DNA of 21,590 bases from Pseudovibrio sp. JCM 19062 (GTDB taxonomy: Bacteria > Pseudomonadota > Alphaproteobacteria > Rhizobiales > Stappiaceae). The stretch is taken from positions 1 to 21,590 of the forward strand of contig BAXV01000061.1 of NCBI GenBank assembly GCA_001310715.1, in the 5' to 3' direction. A program made the position numbers and the translations under genes. Position 1 is the first letter of the stretch, and every line of letters begins with the position of its first letter. Below are positions 9,044 to 17,259 of the stretch, one piece after another. The notes under the pieces are model-generated. The model searched no databases. It saw nothing but the letters and a program-made list of their open reading frames with translations, and was not told where the DNA came from.

Positions 9044-9050
9044 ATGCCTT
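9024..9050. terminator. Hairpin overlapping the folK stop codon
   Basis: Perfect 12-bp inverted repeat AAGGCATCTACA (9024-9035) and TGTAGATGCCTT (9039-9050) with a 3-base loop. On the minus strand it is followed by TCTTTTTCG, a fair U-tract, so it probably terminates the convergent cytochrome b561 gene and may also end folK. The folK stop codon (9041-9043) lies within the stem. Confidence 0.75.
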
Positions 9051-9058
9051 GTTGCCTG

Positions 9059-9580
9059 TCAGGTGGTTTTCATTCTGGCGACCAGATTGTCCTTCAGAAC
9101 AAACTGATGATAGAGCGCTGCGATGACATGCAGCGCGACAGATGCGAGCAGCACAGGTGCGGCGAGCCCATGGATTGCGGCTGGTGGAATGGTGATGTCT
9201 TCTGGCCATGCCTGCCAGTTGCCTGCAATTGCAAGCTCTATTAGTCCTGCAAATAAAGACATGCTCATGCCGGAGATTACCAAGGCCAATGGTGCGAGGT
9301 AAAGCAGCAGGTGAACCAGCTTGGAAAGGCTGATCATCACAATGCCCCAATCCGGGTCTGGCTGTGGCCGCGCATGTTTGAATAGCAGGACGATGCGATA
9401 AATCAGGAAGAGCCCTGTGAGACCTCCCAGACCTGCATGAGCCATGAAGATATTGAGTTTGTCAGGTGAGATTGCAGTTCCTGCGAGGACTTTCCCCAAA
9501 ATGAATACGGCAATTATGGTGACGGCAAATAGCCAATGGAGAATAATTGTCGGGCGGCTATACTTGTTTGGCGATGACAT
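9059..9580 (-). CDS. Cytochrome b561 family protein
   Basis: A 173-residue four-helix inner-membrane cytochrome b561 of the bacterial (YodB/CybB) type, which moves electrons between quinones and partners through two b haems. Transmembrane segments lie near residues 10-30, 46-66, 85-108 and 137-160. Candidate haem-ligand histidines are His15 (LHW), His48 (AHAGLGG), the His in SKLVHLLLYL and the His in ALHVIAALYHQFV, followed by the family ending KDNLVARM. The gene is intact and divergent from a MarR regulator, with a shared palindromic operator in the gap. Control by that regulator is inferred from position. Confidence 0.92.
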   Translation of the reverse strand: MSSPNKYSRPTIILHWLFAVTIIAVFILGKVLAGTAISPDKLNIFMAHAGLGGLTGLFLIYRIVLLFKHARPQPDPDWGIVMISLSKLVHLLLYLAPLALVISGMSMSLFAGLIELAIAGNWQAWPEDITIPPAAIHGLAAPVLLASVALHVIAALYHQFVLKDNLVARMKTT

Positions 9581-9611
9581 TGGAGTGACCTTTGGTGACC
9601 GGAATAAAGTG

Positions 9612-9641
9612 ATTTTAGTTTACATGTAAATTAGATGTCAA
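9612..9641 (-). promoter_or_regulatory. Promoter of the cytochrome b561 gene
   Basis: On the minus strand a perfect -35 TTGACA (9641-9636) and a -10 TAAAAT (9617-9612) are 18 bp apart. The 12-bp palindrome listed next lies inside the spacer, so a bound regulator would block RNA polymerase. Confidence 0.6.
9619..9630. promoter_or_regulatory. Palindromic operator TTTACATGTAAA
   Basis: Perfect 12-bp palindrome in the gap between the divergent cytochrome b561 and MarR genes. It sits in the spacer of the b561 promoter and just ahead of a TATAAT (9645-9650) facing the MarR gene. This is the usual arrangement for a self-regulating MarR repressor; binding itself is inferred. Confidence 0.6.
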
Positions 9642-9674
9642 TAATATAATAAGTTCTAATAATTCAGGAATACG

Positions 9675-10125
9675 ATGACAACACTTCCATACCCACGCTC
9701 GATGGCCGATTGCTCACCATGCTGTCTGAAGCTGCTTGCGGATTGGCAGAGGATTATCTGCGGCCCTATGAGATTTCTCTGGCGCAGTGGGTCGTGCTTT
9801 CGGCGTTGTGGCGCCGCGACGGGCTAAGCGTTTCTGAGCTTTCGGAGTATTCGGGCAAGAAAACTGCCGCGCTCTCACGCTTACTGGACCGGTTGGAGGA
9901 CAAGGAGCTGGTTCGCCGTGCCGGGGTTGAGGATGACAAACGGTCAGTGAAGATCCACCTGACGGAGAAGGGGCGGGGACTGTCTCATCTGGCTGACATG
10001 TACAAGCATGTGAACGGTTTTTTACTCGCAGATTTGTCCGTAGCAGAGCAGGAACAGCTGTTTCCTATGCTGGAACGGATGCTGGATAGTGTTGAAGGAA
10101 GGTCCAAAAAAACGCTGATATCTGA
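9675..10125 (+). CDS. MarR-family transcriptional regulator (two frameshifts)
   Basis: A winged-helix MarR regulator of about 150 residues after correction. The ATG at 9675 has AGGA 6 bases upstream; one base is missing near 9690-9700, after which the protein reads DGRLLTMLSEAACGLAEDYL. The DNA-binding core SVSELSEYSGKKTAALSRLLDRLEDKELVRRAGVEDDKRSVKIHLTEKG is typical, with wing residues DDKRS. A second break is likely in the run of seven A at 10106-10112: one more A ends the protein at TGA 10123-10125. As read, the frame runs on to 10324 across the promoter and ribosome site of the ATPase gene, which is implausible. The regulator probably controls the divergent cytochrome gene and itself. The ligand is unknown. 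Confidence 0.85.
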
Positions 10126-10199
10126 ATGCGATAAGCGTATTCTTGTCAAAACATCTAGTGGCGTGGCAAAGAAAATTCATAGGAATCGCATTTTAGCTC

Positions 10200-10230
10200 T
10201 TGAAGCTATAGCGACTGGAGGTCTTATCTT
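10200..10230 (+). promoter_or_regulatory. MerR-family-type metal-responsive promoter
   Basis: The -35 TTGAAG (10200-10205) and -10 TATCTT (10225-10230) are separated by 19 bp, the overlong spacer that MerR-family activators need. The spacer CTATAGCGACTGGAGGTCT closely follows the operator of CadR/PbrR-type promoters (CTATAG then GACT-GAGG dyad). It lies 34 bp before the start of a Zn/Cd/Pb ATPase gene. The activator gene is not in this window. Confidence 0.75.
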
Positions 10231-10263
10231 ACCTTGCAATGAGGAAATTGCATGGAGCGGATC

Positions 10264-12699
10264 ATGTCCAATGCGGAAGATCGAGGCCAGAAACCTTTTC
10301 GCGAGAGATAGACGAGCATACTAACGAAAGCTGCTGTTCCCAAAAGGCTGAGGAAGCGGGAAGGATGAAGGGGATTGCTGCTCTTCAAGCCATGAGGCAT
10401 CTGGTGATGATTGCTGTGGTTCTGCGGAATCGAATGAACACGCACATGTACACGCGCACTCTCATACTCATACGCACACCGGGTGTGGCTGCTCCAGTGA
10501 GAGTGAAGTTGCTATTCCGGATGTAACCAATTGGAAGGGTGCCCGCTCGTTCCGCGTTGAAGGCCTCTGCTGCGCTGAAGAGATGAGCATTCTGCGCCGT
10601 GTTGTTGGCCCTATTGTTGGTGATCCTGAGTATCTGGCGTTTGACGTGCTGAACGGGAAGATGATTGTTTCCCCCGTTGCCCGTGATGTTGCTGATGATT
10701 TGATCATTAAGGCCGTGAATACGACCGGTATGAAAGCCGCCCTGTTTATTGAGCAGGAAGCAGCAGACGCCCGTGCAAAGCAGCATCGCCGTCTTGGTAC
10801 ATTTACGATTGCCAGTGGCCTGTTCTGGGCAGCAGCGCTTACACTTCAGGTGGTTCTGTATTTCTCCAGCACGCATTCCACCAATGTGTTCAGTGTGTTT
10901 GAGGCTGTTCCGTCAGGGCCGGTCGAAGTTTTATATATGCTTGCCATCGTGGCTGGTCTGCGGTTGGTTGCGCCCAAGGGATGGTATGCTCTGAAGACCT
11001 TGCGGCCTGACATGAACTTGCTGATGCTGGTTGCTGTTGCTGGCGCGATTGGAATTGGCGAGTGGTTTGAAGGTGCTACGGTTGCTTTTCTGTTTTCTCT
11101 TTCGCTCTATCTGGAAAGTTGGAGTGTTGGGCGTGCGCGCAAGGCCGTTGCTGCGCTTATGGATATTGCGCCAACTGTTGTTCGCCTGATCAAACCCGAT
11201 GGAAGTGACGAAGAAGCTCCTGTGAGCAGTGTGAAGCCGGGAGCCGTTTTTGTCGTTCGAGGCGGAGACCGTATTCCACTTGATGGCGTGGTGCTCAAAG
11301 GTGTTGGCAGTGTCGATCAAGCGCCGATCACCGGTGAAAGTATGCCCGTGATGAAAGAGGCTGGCGATGGTGTTTATGCAGGCACCATCAACGGTGAGGG
11401 CAGCTTTGAGGTAGAGGCCACCAAGGGGGCTGACGACACCATGCTTGCCCGCATCATCCGCATGGTGAGTGAGGCGCAGGCGCGGCGGGCGGCCTCCGAG
11501 CAATGGGTCGAGAAGTTTGCCCGCGTTTATACGCCTGCCGTGATGGTTCTTGCTATTTTGCTGGCCGTTGTTCCGCCGCTGGTGTTTGGTGCGGCGTGGA
11601 TGGACTGGTTCTATCGTGCGCTTGTTCTGCTGGTGATCGCTTGTCCGTGTGCGCTGGTGATCTCTACGCCGGTGTCTATTGTGGCTGGTTTGACCTCTGC
11701 TGCGCGTAATGGTGTGCTGATCAAGGGCGGTATCTTTCTGGAGTTGCCTGCACGGTTGAAAGCACTGGCCTTTGACAAGACAGGGACCATTACAAACGGG
11801 TTGCCAACTGTAACGGACGTCTATCCGCTGTCCGGCCACAGCGCTGAAGACCTTCTCAGGCGTGCCGCGTCTTTGGAAGCGCGCAGTTCTCACCCACTGG
11901 CTGAAGCTATTCTGACACGTGCGAAAGAAGACAGCGTTGAGTATCAAGCCGCCGAGAATGTTGAGTTGCTGCCGGGTCGTGGCCTCTCTGGTCTGCGTAA
12001 CGGCAAGAGTTACTGGTTGGGCTCCCGCCGGTTCCTGAATGAGAAAGACTTCGATATTGGGGAAGCAGATGCCAAGCGCGTGAGCTGGAAGCTGAAGGCA
12101 AGACCGTTGTTGCGGTTGGGACAGATGCCCATGTCTGTGGTCTGATTGCGCTTGCTGATACGGTTCGTGACACGGCTGAAGAGCTGGTTACTCAGTTGCA
12201 CAATGCCGGTGTCGAGAAGCTGGTCATGCTGACGGGCGACAACAAGGCGACAGCGGAACGTATTGCGGCGTCTGTGGGCATTGATGAGGTGCGCGCTGAG
12301 CTTCTGCCGGAAGATAAGGTTGCTGCAGTTGAGCAACTCTCTCATGAGTATGAGACCGTCGCGATGATCGGCGACGGGGTGAATGATGCACCTGCAATGG
12401 CACGGGCCAGCTTTGGTGTCGCCATGGGTGCCATTGGGTCAGATGCGGCCATTGAAACTGCCGATATTGCTTTGATGAAGGATGATCTGTCTCGGTTGCC
12501 GTGGCTTATTCATCATTCAAGACGGACGCTTAAAATCATTCATCAGAACATCGCATTTGCGTTTATCGTGAAGGGGATTTTGGTGGTGCTGACAGCGATA
12601 GGCTTTGCCAGCCTGTGGGCAGCGATCCTGGGTGATGTTGGTGCGACGCTCATTGTGGTGACCAACGCGCTGAGATTGCTAAAGGATCGCGGGCAGTAA
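10264..12699 (+). CDS. zntA: Zn/Cd/Pb-exporting P1B-type ATPase (frameshifted)
   Basis: A heavy-metal efflux ATPase of the inner membrane, 812 residues after restoring three bases (near 10285, near 10358 and near 12080, the last giving RVELEAEGKTVVAVG). ATG at 10264 has GGAG 6 bases upstream. The N-terminus is rich in metal ligands: CC pairs (ESCCS, GDCCSSS, DDCCGS), a His run (HAHVHAHSHTHTHT) and GCGC, then an HMA domain with GLCCAEE. Catalytic motifs follow: TGES, CPC in VIACPCALV, DKTGT near residue 504, SSHPL, TGDN and GDGVNDAPA. NIAFAFIVK (N-x7-K) in helix 7 and DVGATLIVVTN in helix 8 mark the PIB-2 group, which exports Zn, Cd and Pb. An upstream MerR-type promoter fits metal induction. 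Confidence 0.94.
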
Positions 12700-12706
12700 C
12701 AAAAGG

Positions 12707-12734
12707 AAAAGCCGAGGTTCTCGCCTCGGCTTTT
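12707..12734. terminator. Bidirectional terminator between ATPase and membrane-protein gene
   Basis: Stem GCCGAGG (12711-12717) with CCTCGGC (12724-12730), loop TTCTCG, flanked by AAAA and TTTT, between convergent genes. Confidence 0.9.
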
Positions 12735-12770
12735 GGATTCTTATCTCAGGTAATGCGAGAGAGATCAGCT

Positions 12771-13310
12771 TTAGGACGTGGGAGTCCGGGGTGGCTGCTT
12801 TTCGATGTACCAGCCCCCGGAAGCGCTGCCAGCTATGAGCCAATAAACAAATCCGGCGATGAACCCTGCAGAGGCTGCGACTGTTGAGCCGGGGCGTAGG
12901 CCTTCAGAAGGTGGTGTTGGCGTTGCCGGAGTGGAGTATGTGAGCATGCTGCCTGCTTCGTTTGAGGTGAAGAACAGGTCCGCCGGAAGGGCTCCACCGA
13001 CGCCCCACAGAACCAGCGCAATAATGCCGCCTGCGGAAACATGGTAGATAACGCCGCGCCATCTCATCAGCTCTGCAATGCCGATAGCAAAACCGCTTGG
13101 GATAAGAGAGAGCCCGCCAAAAACGCTTGCGGAGATGATTGTGCTCCACGTGATTGCGATCAGCTGAATAATGTCAGCCCCTTCACCAGCGTTAACGCTC
13201 AGTGTTCGGAAAAAGCCCCAAGACAAGAAAAGGCCCGCAGCAATGATCGCGAGTGAGAAACCAAGAGCAATTCTGAGCAACTGGATGAAGAGCTTGGTTC
13301 CGTCGATCAT
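12771..13310 (-). CDS. Hypothetical membrane protein
   Basis: A 179-residue protein I do not recognise. Hydrophobic stretches near residues 11-34, 47-75, 86-106 and 143-161 predict four or five membrane spans. Between the third and fourth lies a Thr/Pro-rich linker (TPATPTPPSEG). The C-terminal tail is short and polar. AAAGGA lies about 7 bases before the ATG, and the gene starts only 11 bp after the stop of the YdjM-like gene on the same strand, so the two are likely co-transcribed. It ends toward the ATPase across a bidirectional terminator. No catalytic motif is visible. Confidence 0.7.
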   Translation of the reverse strand: MIDGTKLFIQLLRIALGFSLAIIAAGLFLSWGFFRTLSVNAGEGADIIQLIAITWSTIISASVFGGLSLIPSGFAIGIAELMRWRGVIYHVSAGGIIALVLWGVGGALPADLFFTSNEAGSMLTYSTPATPTPPSEGLRPGSTVAASAGFIAGFVYWLIAGSASGGWYIEKQPPRTPTS

Positions 13311-13321
13311 TATTCAGTCCT

Positions 13322-13822
13322 TTATGTCGGCCTTTGGCGCCGAAGTGAATGGGTTGCCAAGAATGTAACTATAGCTATTGAGCAGATGAAGATTTCAATT
13401 GCAAATGTCCAGTGCAGGACGAAACTCCAGATGTAATTCTCGTAGACAGCCGGTATTTGCACCAGCTCAACTTTTAGTTTGGAGAACGGAGCAAACCAGA
13501 GGACTGGCGCGGCAACACTATCAAGGACCATGTGGGATAAGCCTCCGATGCTAAGGCCCAAAAAGGCGACGCCGAAACGGGGCCTCCAACGTAACAGGAT
13601 TACTGAGAGGGCGAGGAGTGTGATCCAGGTTATGGGCCAATGGGAGACATAATGTCTGTGGTGGGTGCTTTGGTTGTCGACGAGATAGAAATACAGCAAG
13701 TCAGCATCCGGCAGAAGGCTGCCGATTGCTGTCCACATCACGAGCTGTTTGGTTCTTAGTCCTGATAATTTGGCCGTGGCCTTTCCGAGTAGATAGCCAG
13801 CAGGTAGGTGAGCAATAAACAT
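13322..13822 (-). CDS. YdjM/DUF457-like membrane-bound metal-dependent hydrolase family
   Basis: A 166-residue membrane protein that starts MFIAHLPAGYLLGK and carries LLPDADLLYFY followed by HHRHYVSHW and SHMVLD, the Asp/His pattern of the YdjM/DUF457 family annotated as membrane-bound metal-dependent hydrolases. Four hydrophobic segments lie near residues 27-47, 63-78, 84-110 and 131-158. Family members are small membrane proteins; the biochemical role is poorly defined, with LexA-regulated YdjM of E. coli as relative. Its leader carries a long inverted repeat reaching the start codon (13823-13865). It probably forms an operon with the gene at 12771. Confidence 0.75.
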   Translation of the reverse strand: MFIAHLPAGYLLGKATAKLSGLRTKQLVMWTAIGSLLPDADLLYFYLVDNQSTHHRHYVSHWPITWITLLALSVILLRWRPRFGVAFLGLSIGGLSHMVLDSVAAPVLWFAPFSKLKVELVQIPAVYENYIWSFVLHWTFAIEIFICSIAIVTFLATHSLRRQRPT

Positions 13823-13865
13823 GATTAAAGCCTATGCAATACAAAATTGGTGCATAGCTTTAATC
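13823..13865 (-). promoter_or_regulatory. Long inverted repeat abutting the YdjM-like start codon
   Basis: Arms 13823-13838 and 13851-13865 are complementary over 15 bp with a single bulged base, loop of 12 bases. In the minus-strand transcript the stem ends immediately before the AUG and contains the only purine-rich ribosome site (AGG, 8 bases before AUG). No U-tract follows, so it is not an ordinary terminator. It could be a translational switch or thermometer-like element, or at DNA level an operator. Confidence 0.6.
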
Positions 13866-13927
13866 ACAAGCATGGCGAGACTTTGTGGCGCTCACAATGA
13901 TCTCTGGAAACACTGGGATATGTGTTT

Positions 13928-15047
13928 TCAGCGGTTCTCCGTTCTCGTCAACAGCATTGCAACGCTGATGAAGTGGAACTGGTAGAGGTGCGGTGCTTCG
14001 CGGATGAGGTCTTCGGCGCGGGCGTAGATGCTGTCAAGGAGAGACGCGGTGTTCGGCGTGTCTGCCAGAGCGTGTTGTAGAGCGGTCTCGGTAAAGGCTC
14101 TGAAGAAGTTGACCAGTTGCTTGGCATAGGCTGCTGCATCGTAGTCTTGTTTGAACTGCTCAACGAAGGGGATAGGGACCTCGTAGCATTCTGCTTTGTC
14201 CAAGGTAAAGAGATGGGAGAGGGCGCCGCTGTCTGGTTTTACGGGTTCTATAAGTTCATCGAGATTACGTAGGTAGACCGGATGGATGTAGCGTTCGTAT
14301 GCATCCTGCGAAACTGCGCGTGTCTCGACATGGTCTCTCAAAGCATTATCAAGAGCATCAATGGTCCCGTCTACGGTTGAGGCCTGATCATTCCGCGCAA
14401 ATTGCTGCAGCAGGAGCTTGCCCCCTTTCACGAGTTCATTGGCTCGAACCTCAAGAAAGTTTTTCAGATCTTGTTGTGCTTGTTCCTCAAAGGTCTTCTT
14501 GTCGTGCGCCGCGATTGTACTTCGTGTTGCCTGACCGCTGGGGCCGTTTGGCAAAATGCAGCTGGGAAGACGGTCTATCGGGAGCTCTGAAAAGAAGCCG
14601 ACGGTATTAAAAGATGTCGCTACATGCACAGAATTGGCTGGGAGAAGTTGGTTATAAACTGAACCAGCAACAATGCCGCCAAAAACGGAGGAATCTGTAT
14701 ACGGAGACTGCTCGCGATTGCCGATTGTGTGTAGTAAGGCGGCGTAATTATTGCTTGGCAGGTCGCAATGGATGGCTTCGACAGATCTTTTGGAGTGCTT
14801 GTGCGCCGCCCCGACCAGCTGGTTCATGATCTGTATGGAATTTGCACCTTCCGAACATCCAAAATCCACAAAGCGCAGGGCGCTGGTTGAAGCCCGCACA
14901 TCCAGACCCGCAACTGCCTCATGCAGCCATGGATAGACATAGGCAATCGTGGCTCCTTGTGGAGCGGAGTTCTGATTATAGAAGCCACCGGCTTTCATAC
15001 CAGTCACGGTTGCTTTTTTCTGTGTGGGCGTTGTTTTTTTTGGTCAT
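13928..15047 (-). CDS. SABATH-type SAM-dependent carboxyl methyltransferase (frameshift near start)
   Basis: A protein of about 372 residues related to the plant salicylate/jasmonate/IAA carboxyl methyltransferase family (Methyltransf_7). Visible signatures are GGFYNQNSAPQG near the N-terminus (the SABATH substrate/SAM gate), FVDFGCSEGANS (SAM motif I, normally DLGCSSGPN), HCDLPSNNYAALL (normally DLPxNDFN) and VATSFNTVGFFSELP where plant enzymes have SYSLMWLSxxP. The Trp of the plant aromatic pocket is therefore not conserved. The family makes methyl esters of small acids. The ATG at 15047 is followed by eight A; one fewer joins MTKKTTPTQKKATVTG to the body. As read, translation would begin at GTG 15007 or ATG 14998. 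It lies downstream of rlmN behind a terminator; the substrate is unknown. Confidence 0.8.
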
Positions 15048-15122
15048 GGTGTCGAGGTCCGGTTCCACGTCTGTTTTGACGTAACGATAACCAGAGTCTA
15101 TGCACATGAGGTGAACGACATG

Positions 15123-15159
15123 AAAAAGGCCGGAGCTCTTTAAAAGCACCGGCCTTTTT
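15123..15159. terminator. Rho-independent terminator after rlmN
   Basis: Perfect 11-bp stem AAAAAGGCCGG (15123-15133) and CCGGCCTTTTT (15149-15159), with a 15-base loop. It follows the rlmN stop on the minus strand and has T runs on both strands. Confidence 0.9.
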
Positions 15160-15182
15160 GCTTAAATTCTGTTGTAGATCGC

Positions 15183-16438
15183 TTAGGCCTCGCCCTGAGC
15201 CTGCGCTTTTTCCAGAGCTTCGCGTTCTGACTTGCGGAGACGCTCGGAAGCTGACTTCAGCTGACCACAGGCGGCGAAGATATCACGGCCGCGTGGTGTG
15301 CGGATCGGCGATGCGTAGCCAGCGCGGTTTACAACGTCTGCAAACTCTTCGATCTGTTCCCAATCGGAGCACTCATAGGGAGAGCCCGGCCATGGTTGAA
15401 CGGCAGCAGGTTGATCTTTGCCGGAATGCCTTTGAGCAGCTGTACGAGCTGTTTTGCATCTTCCAAGCTGTCGTTGACGCCTTTGAGCATGACGTATTCG
15501 AACGTGATGCGTTTTGCGTTGGACAGGCCCGGATAGTCGCGACAGGCCTGCAGCAGCGTTTCCAGATTGTACTTTTTGTTGATCGGCACCAGCTCGTTGC
15601 GCAGCTCGTCATTGACTGCGTGCAGGGAGATCGCCAGCATGCAGCCGATTTCGTCGCCTGTGCGTGCGATTTCTGGTGTCACACCAGACGTTGACAGGGT
15701 GATGCGGCGCTTGGAAAGGGACAAGCCATCGCCATCAGAGGCGATCAGCAGTGCTTTCTTGACACTCTCGAAGTTGTAGAGTGGCTCGCCCATGCCCATC
15801 ATCACGATGTTGGTGATGCGGCGACGGTTGGATGTGGTTGCGTCCAGACCGCCTTCAGGGGCGTCTGCATCCGGGAAGTCATTGAGGCGATCTTTTGCGA
15901 GCATGAGCTGCGCAAGGATCTCTTCTGCTGTCAGGTTACGGACCATCTTCTGCGTGCCGGTGTGGCAGAAGGTGCAGGTGAGGGTACAGCCAACTTGAGA
16001 GGAGATGCAGAGCGTGCCACGATCTTCTTCCGGAATGTAAACGGTTTCCACTTCAACTGGCTTGCCAGCCCCGCGAGACGGGAAGCGGAACAGCCATTTG
16101 CGGGTGCCGTCTACGGATACCTGTTCTGTTACGATCTCCGGGCGTGCAATCGTAAAGACCGCTCCCAGTTTTTCGCGCAGGTCTTTGGAGACGTTGCTCA
16201 TTTTGCCAAAGTCAGAAATGCCGCGAACGTAGAGCCAGTGCCACAGCTGGTTGACGCGCATACGGATCTGGCGTTCAGGGACACCGACTGCAGCAAGGGC
16301 ATTGCCTAGTTCTTCACGGTTCAAGCCGATCAGAGACGGTTTTTCTTCCTGCACAGGAATAGTTGCAGGAGAGGGATTTGCTGCGCTGGTCGCCGCCGGA
16401 TCAGCGGATTTGTGCGCGATGTCTAACGATACCGCCAT
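15183..16438 (-). CDS. rlmN: Dual-specificity rRNA/tRNA adenine C2 methyltransferase RlmN (frameshifted)
   Basis: RlmN is a radical-SAM enzyme that methylates C2 of A2503 in 23S rRNA and A37 in some tRNAs. The iron-sulfur motif CTLTCTFC (CxxxCxxC) is seen within [16 protein letters not shown], together with [14 protein letters not shown], the TLSTSGV segment and [10 protein letters not shown]. Near 15392 one C is missing; with it restored the protein continues [15 protein letters not shown] and ends with [10 protein letters not shown], supplying the second catalytic Cys that forms the methyl adduct. The corrected length is 418 residues. The first 40 residues form a variable Ala/Pro-rich extension. 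I prefer ATG 16438, which has GGTGA 6 bases upstream; ATG at 16444 is an alternative. Confidence 0.95.
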
Positions 16439-16500
16439 GGTCATTCACCAGTTGTTTTTGATGCTCGGCTTTAAGCTTATGTTCTTTGCGTATTCAGTTC

Positions 16501-16523
16501 CGGAGAGTGAGCCTCACTTTCCG
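16501..16523. repeat. Short inverted repeat in the rlmN leader
   Basis: CGGAGAGTG (16501-16509) and CACTTTCCG (16515-16523) can pair with one mismatch around a 5-base loop, about 60 bases ahead of rlmN on the minus strand. No U-tract is present. Role unknown. Confidence 0.35.
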
Positions 16524-16590
16524 ACAATACGATATAGCAGTGAAAATGGCAGGTCGTGAGGACCTGTTGCCCGCTGCCCCAAAATGCGAG

Positions 16591-16615
16591 AGGCGGTCGC
16601 CAGTAGCAACCGCCT
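16591..16615 (-). terminator. Possible terminator downstream of the IalB-family gene
   Basis: Stem AGGCGGT (16591-16597) with ACCGCCT (16609-16615), loop 11 bases. On the minus strand a short T run follows only after several bases, so this is a weak terminator at best. The rest of 16445-16740 holds no gene that I can support. Confidence 0.4.
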
Positions 16616-16740
16616 ACGTATTCGGCACGCTTATAGCCGAAATCGCCGAGTTTGAAAATCCCAGATCTCAAATTGCATGGCGGCAAGCTGGCGCCAGCAA
16701 GAGATCTTTGCAAATTCAAACAATTTTGTGTGCCAAAGCC

Positions 16741-17250
16741 TTACTGACAGGCGTTGGTTGCGTCTCTTACAGAAGCTGTGATGCCACTCAAAGAGAAACT
16801 GTAGGAAGTTTGCGTGCCACGAGCGGACTCGCCAGAAATAGACATGCTGTTGCCTGCTTTCATGGCGTCGACCAAACGCTGTTCTTCGGCAGCGTTCTGA
16901 ACCCATGCGCCGTCACCTTTGGTGAACATGGTGAACTGCTGACCATCAACAGTGGTCGTTACGAGGGAGCCTTCTTTAAATGGATAACCCACTATAAAGC
17001 TTGGCTCATTGGTAACGCCTTCACCTGGACGGGTAGACACGAAGAAGAAGACTTCACCGTGGTTTCTATCCGTCGGCAGTGACTGTTCTGGTGCGGAGAT
17101 CGCGTAACACACTTTACCACCGCTCTGGGTGTTAAAGGTGTAAGTTGCCCACTTACCATTTTCTTTCAGGAGGGCAGGAGACTGCGCACTTGCAGTCGCG
17201 CCCGAGATACCAAGAGCCATTAAGGCAGTTATCAGGATACGTGCTTGCAT
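16741..17250 (-). CDS. IalB-family periplasmic protein (invasion-associated locus B)
   Basis: A 169-residue secreted protein. The first 25 residues form a signal peptide (MQARILITALMALGISG, cleavage likely after ATASA). The mature part, with GKWATYTF, KVCYAISAP, RNHGEVFFFVSTRPGEGVTNEPSFIVGYPF and a C-terminal DATNACQ, matches the IalB family common in Rhizobiales. The two cysteines (VCY and ACQ) probably form a disulfide. IalB was named in Bartonella for a role in erythrocyte invasion, but homologues are widespread in free-living alphaproteobacteria with unclear function. GGAG lies 3 bases before the ATG at 17250; an in-frame TTG at 17259 is the alternative. The gene is intact. Confidence 0.88.
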   Translation of the reverse strand: MQARILITALMALGISGATASAQSPALLKENGKWATYTFNTQSGGKVCYAISAPEQSLPTDRNHGEVFFFVSTRPGEGVTNEPSFIVGYPFKEGSLVTTTVDGQQFTMFTKGDGAWVQNAAEEQRLVDAMKAGNSMSISGESARGTQTSYSFSLSGITASVRDATNACQ

Positions 17251-17259
17251 CTTCTCCAA

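Noticed and set aside
10126..10324. C-terminal extension of the MarR protein as read
   Set aside because: It would run through the ATPase promoter and ribosome site; both other frames stop just after the run of seven A, as expected for a family protein of about 150 residues.
10931..11947. 338-codon minus-strand open frame opposite the ATPase
   Set aside because: Low-complexity His/Gln/Arg-rich product, antisense to conserved P-type ATPase motifs.
13908..13927. AAACAC/GTGTTT hairpin at the end of the SABATH gene
   Set aside because: Only 6 bp and no U-tract; too weak to call a terminator.
16486..17082. 198-codon plus-strand frame antisense to the IalB-family gene
   Set aside because: The minus strand encodes a signal peptide and family motifs; the plus frame has no recognisable features.
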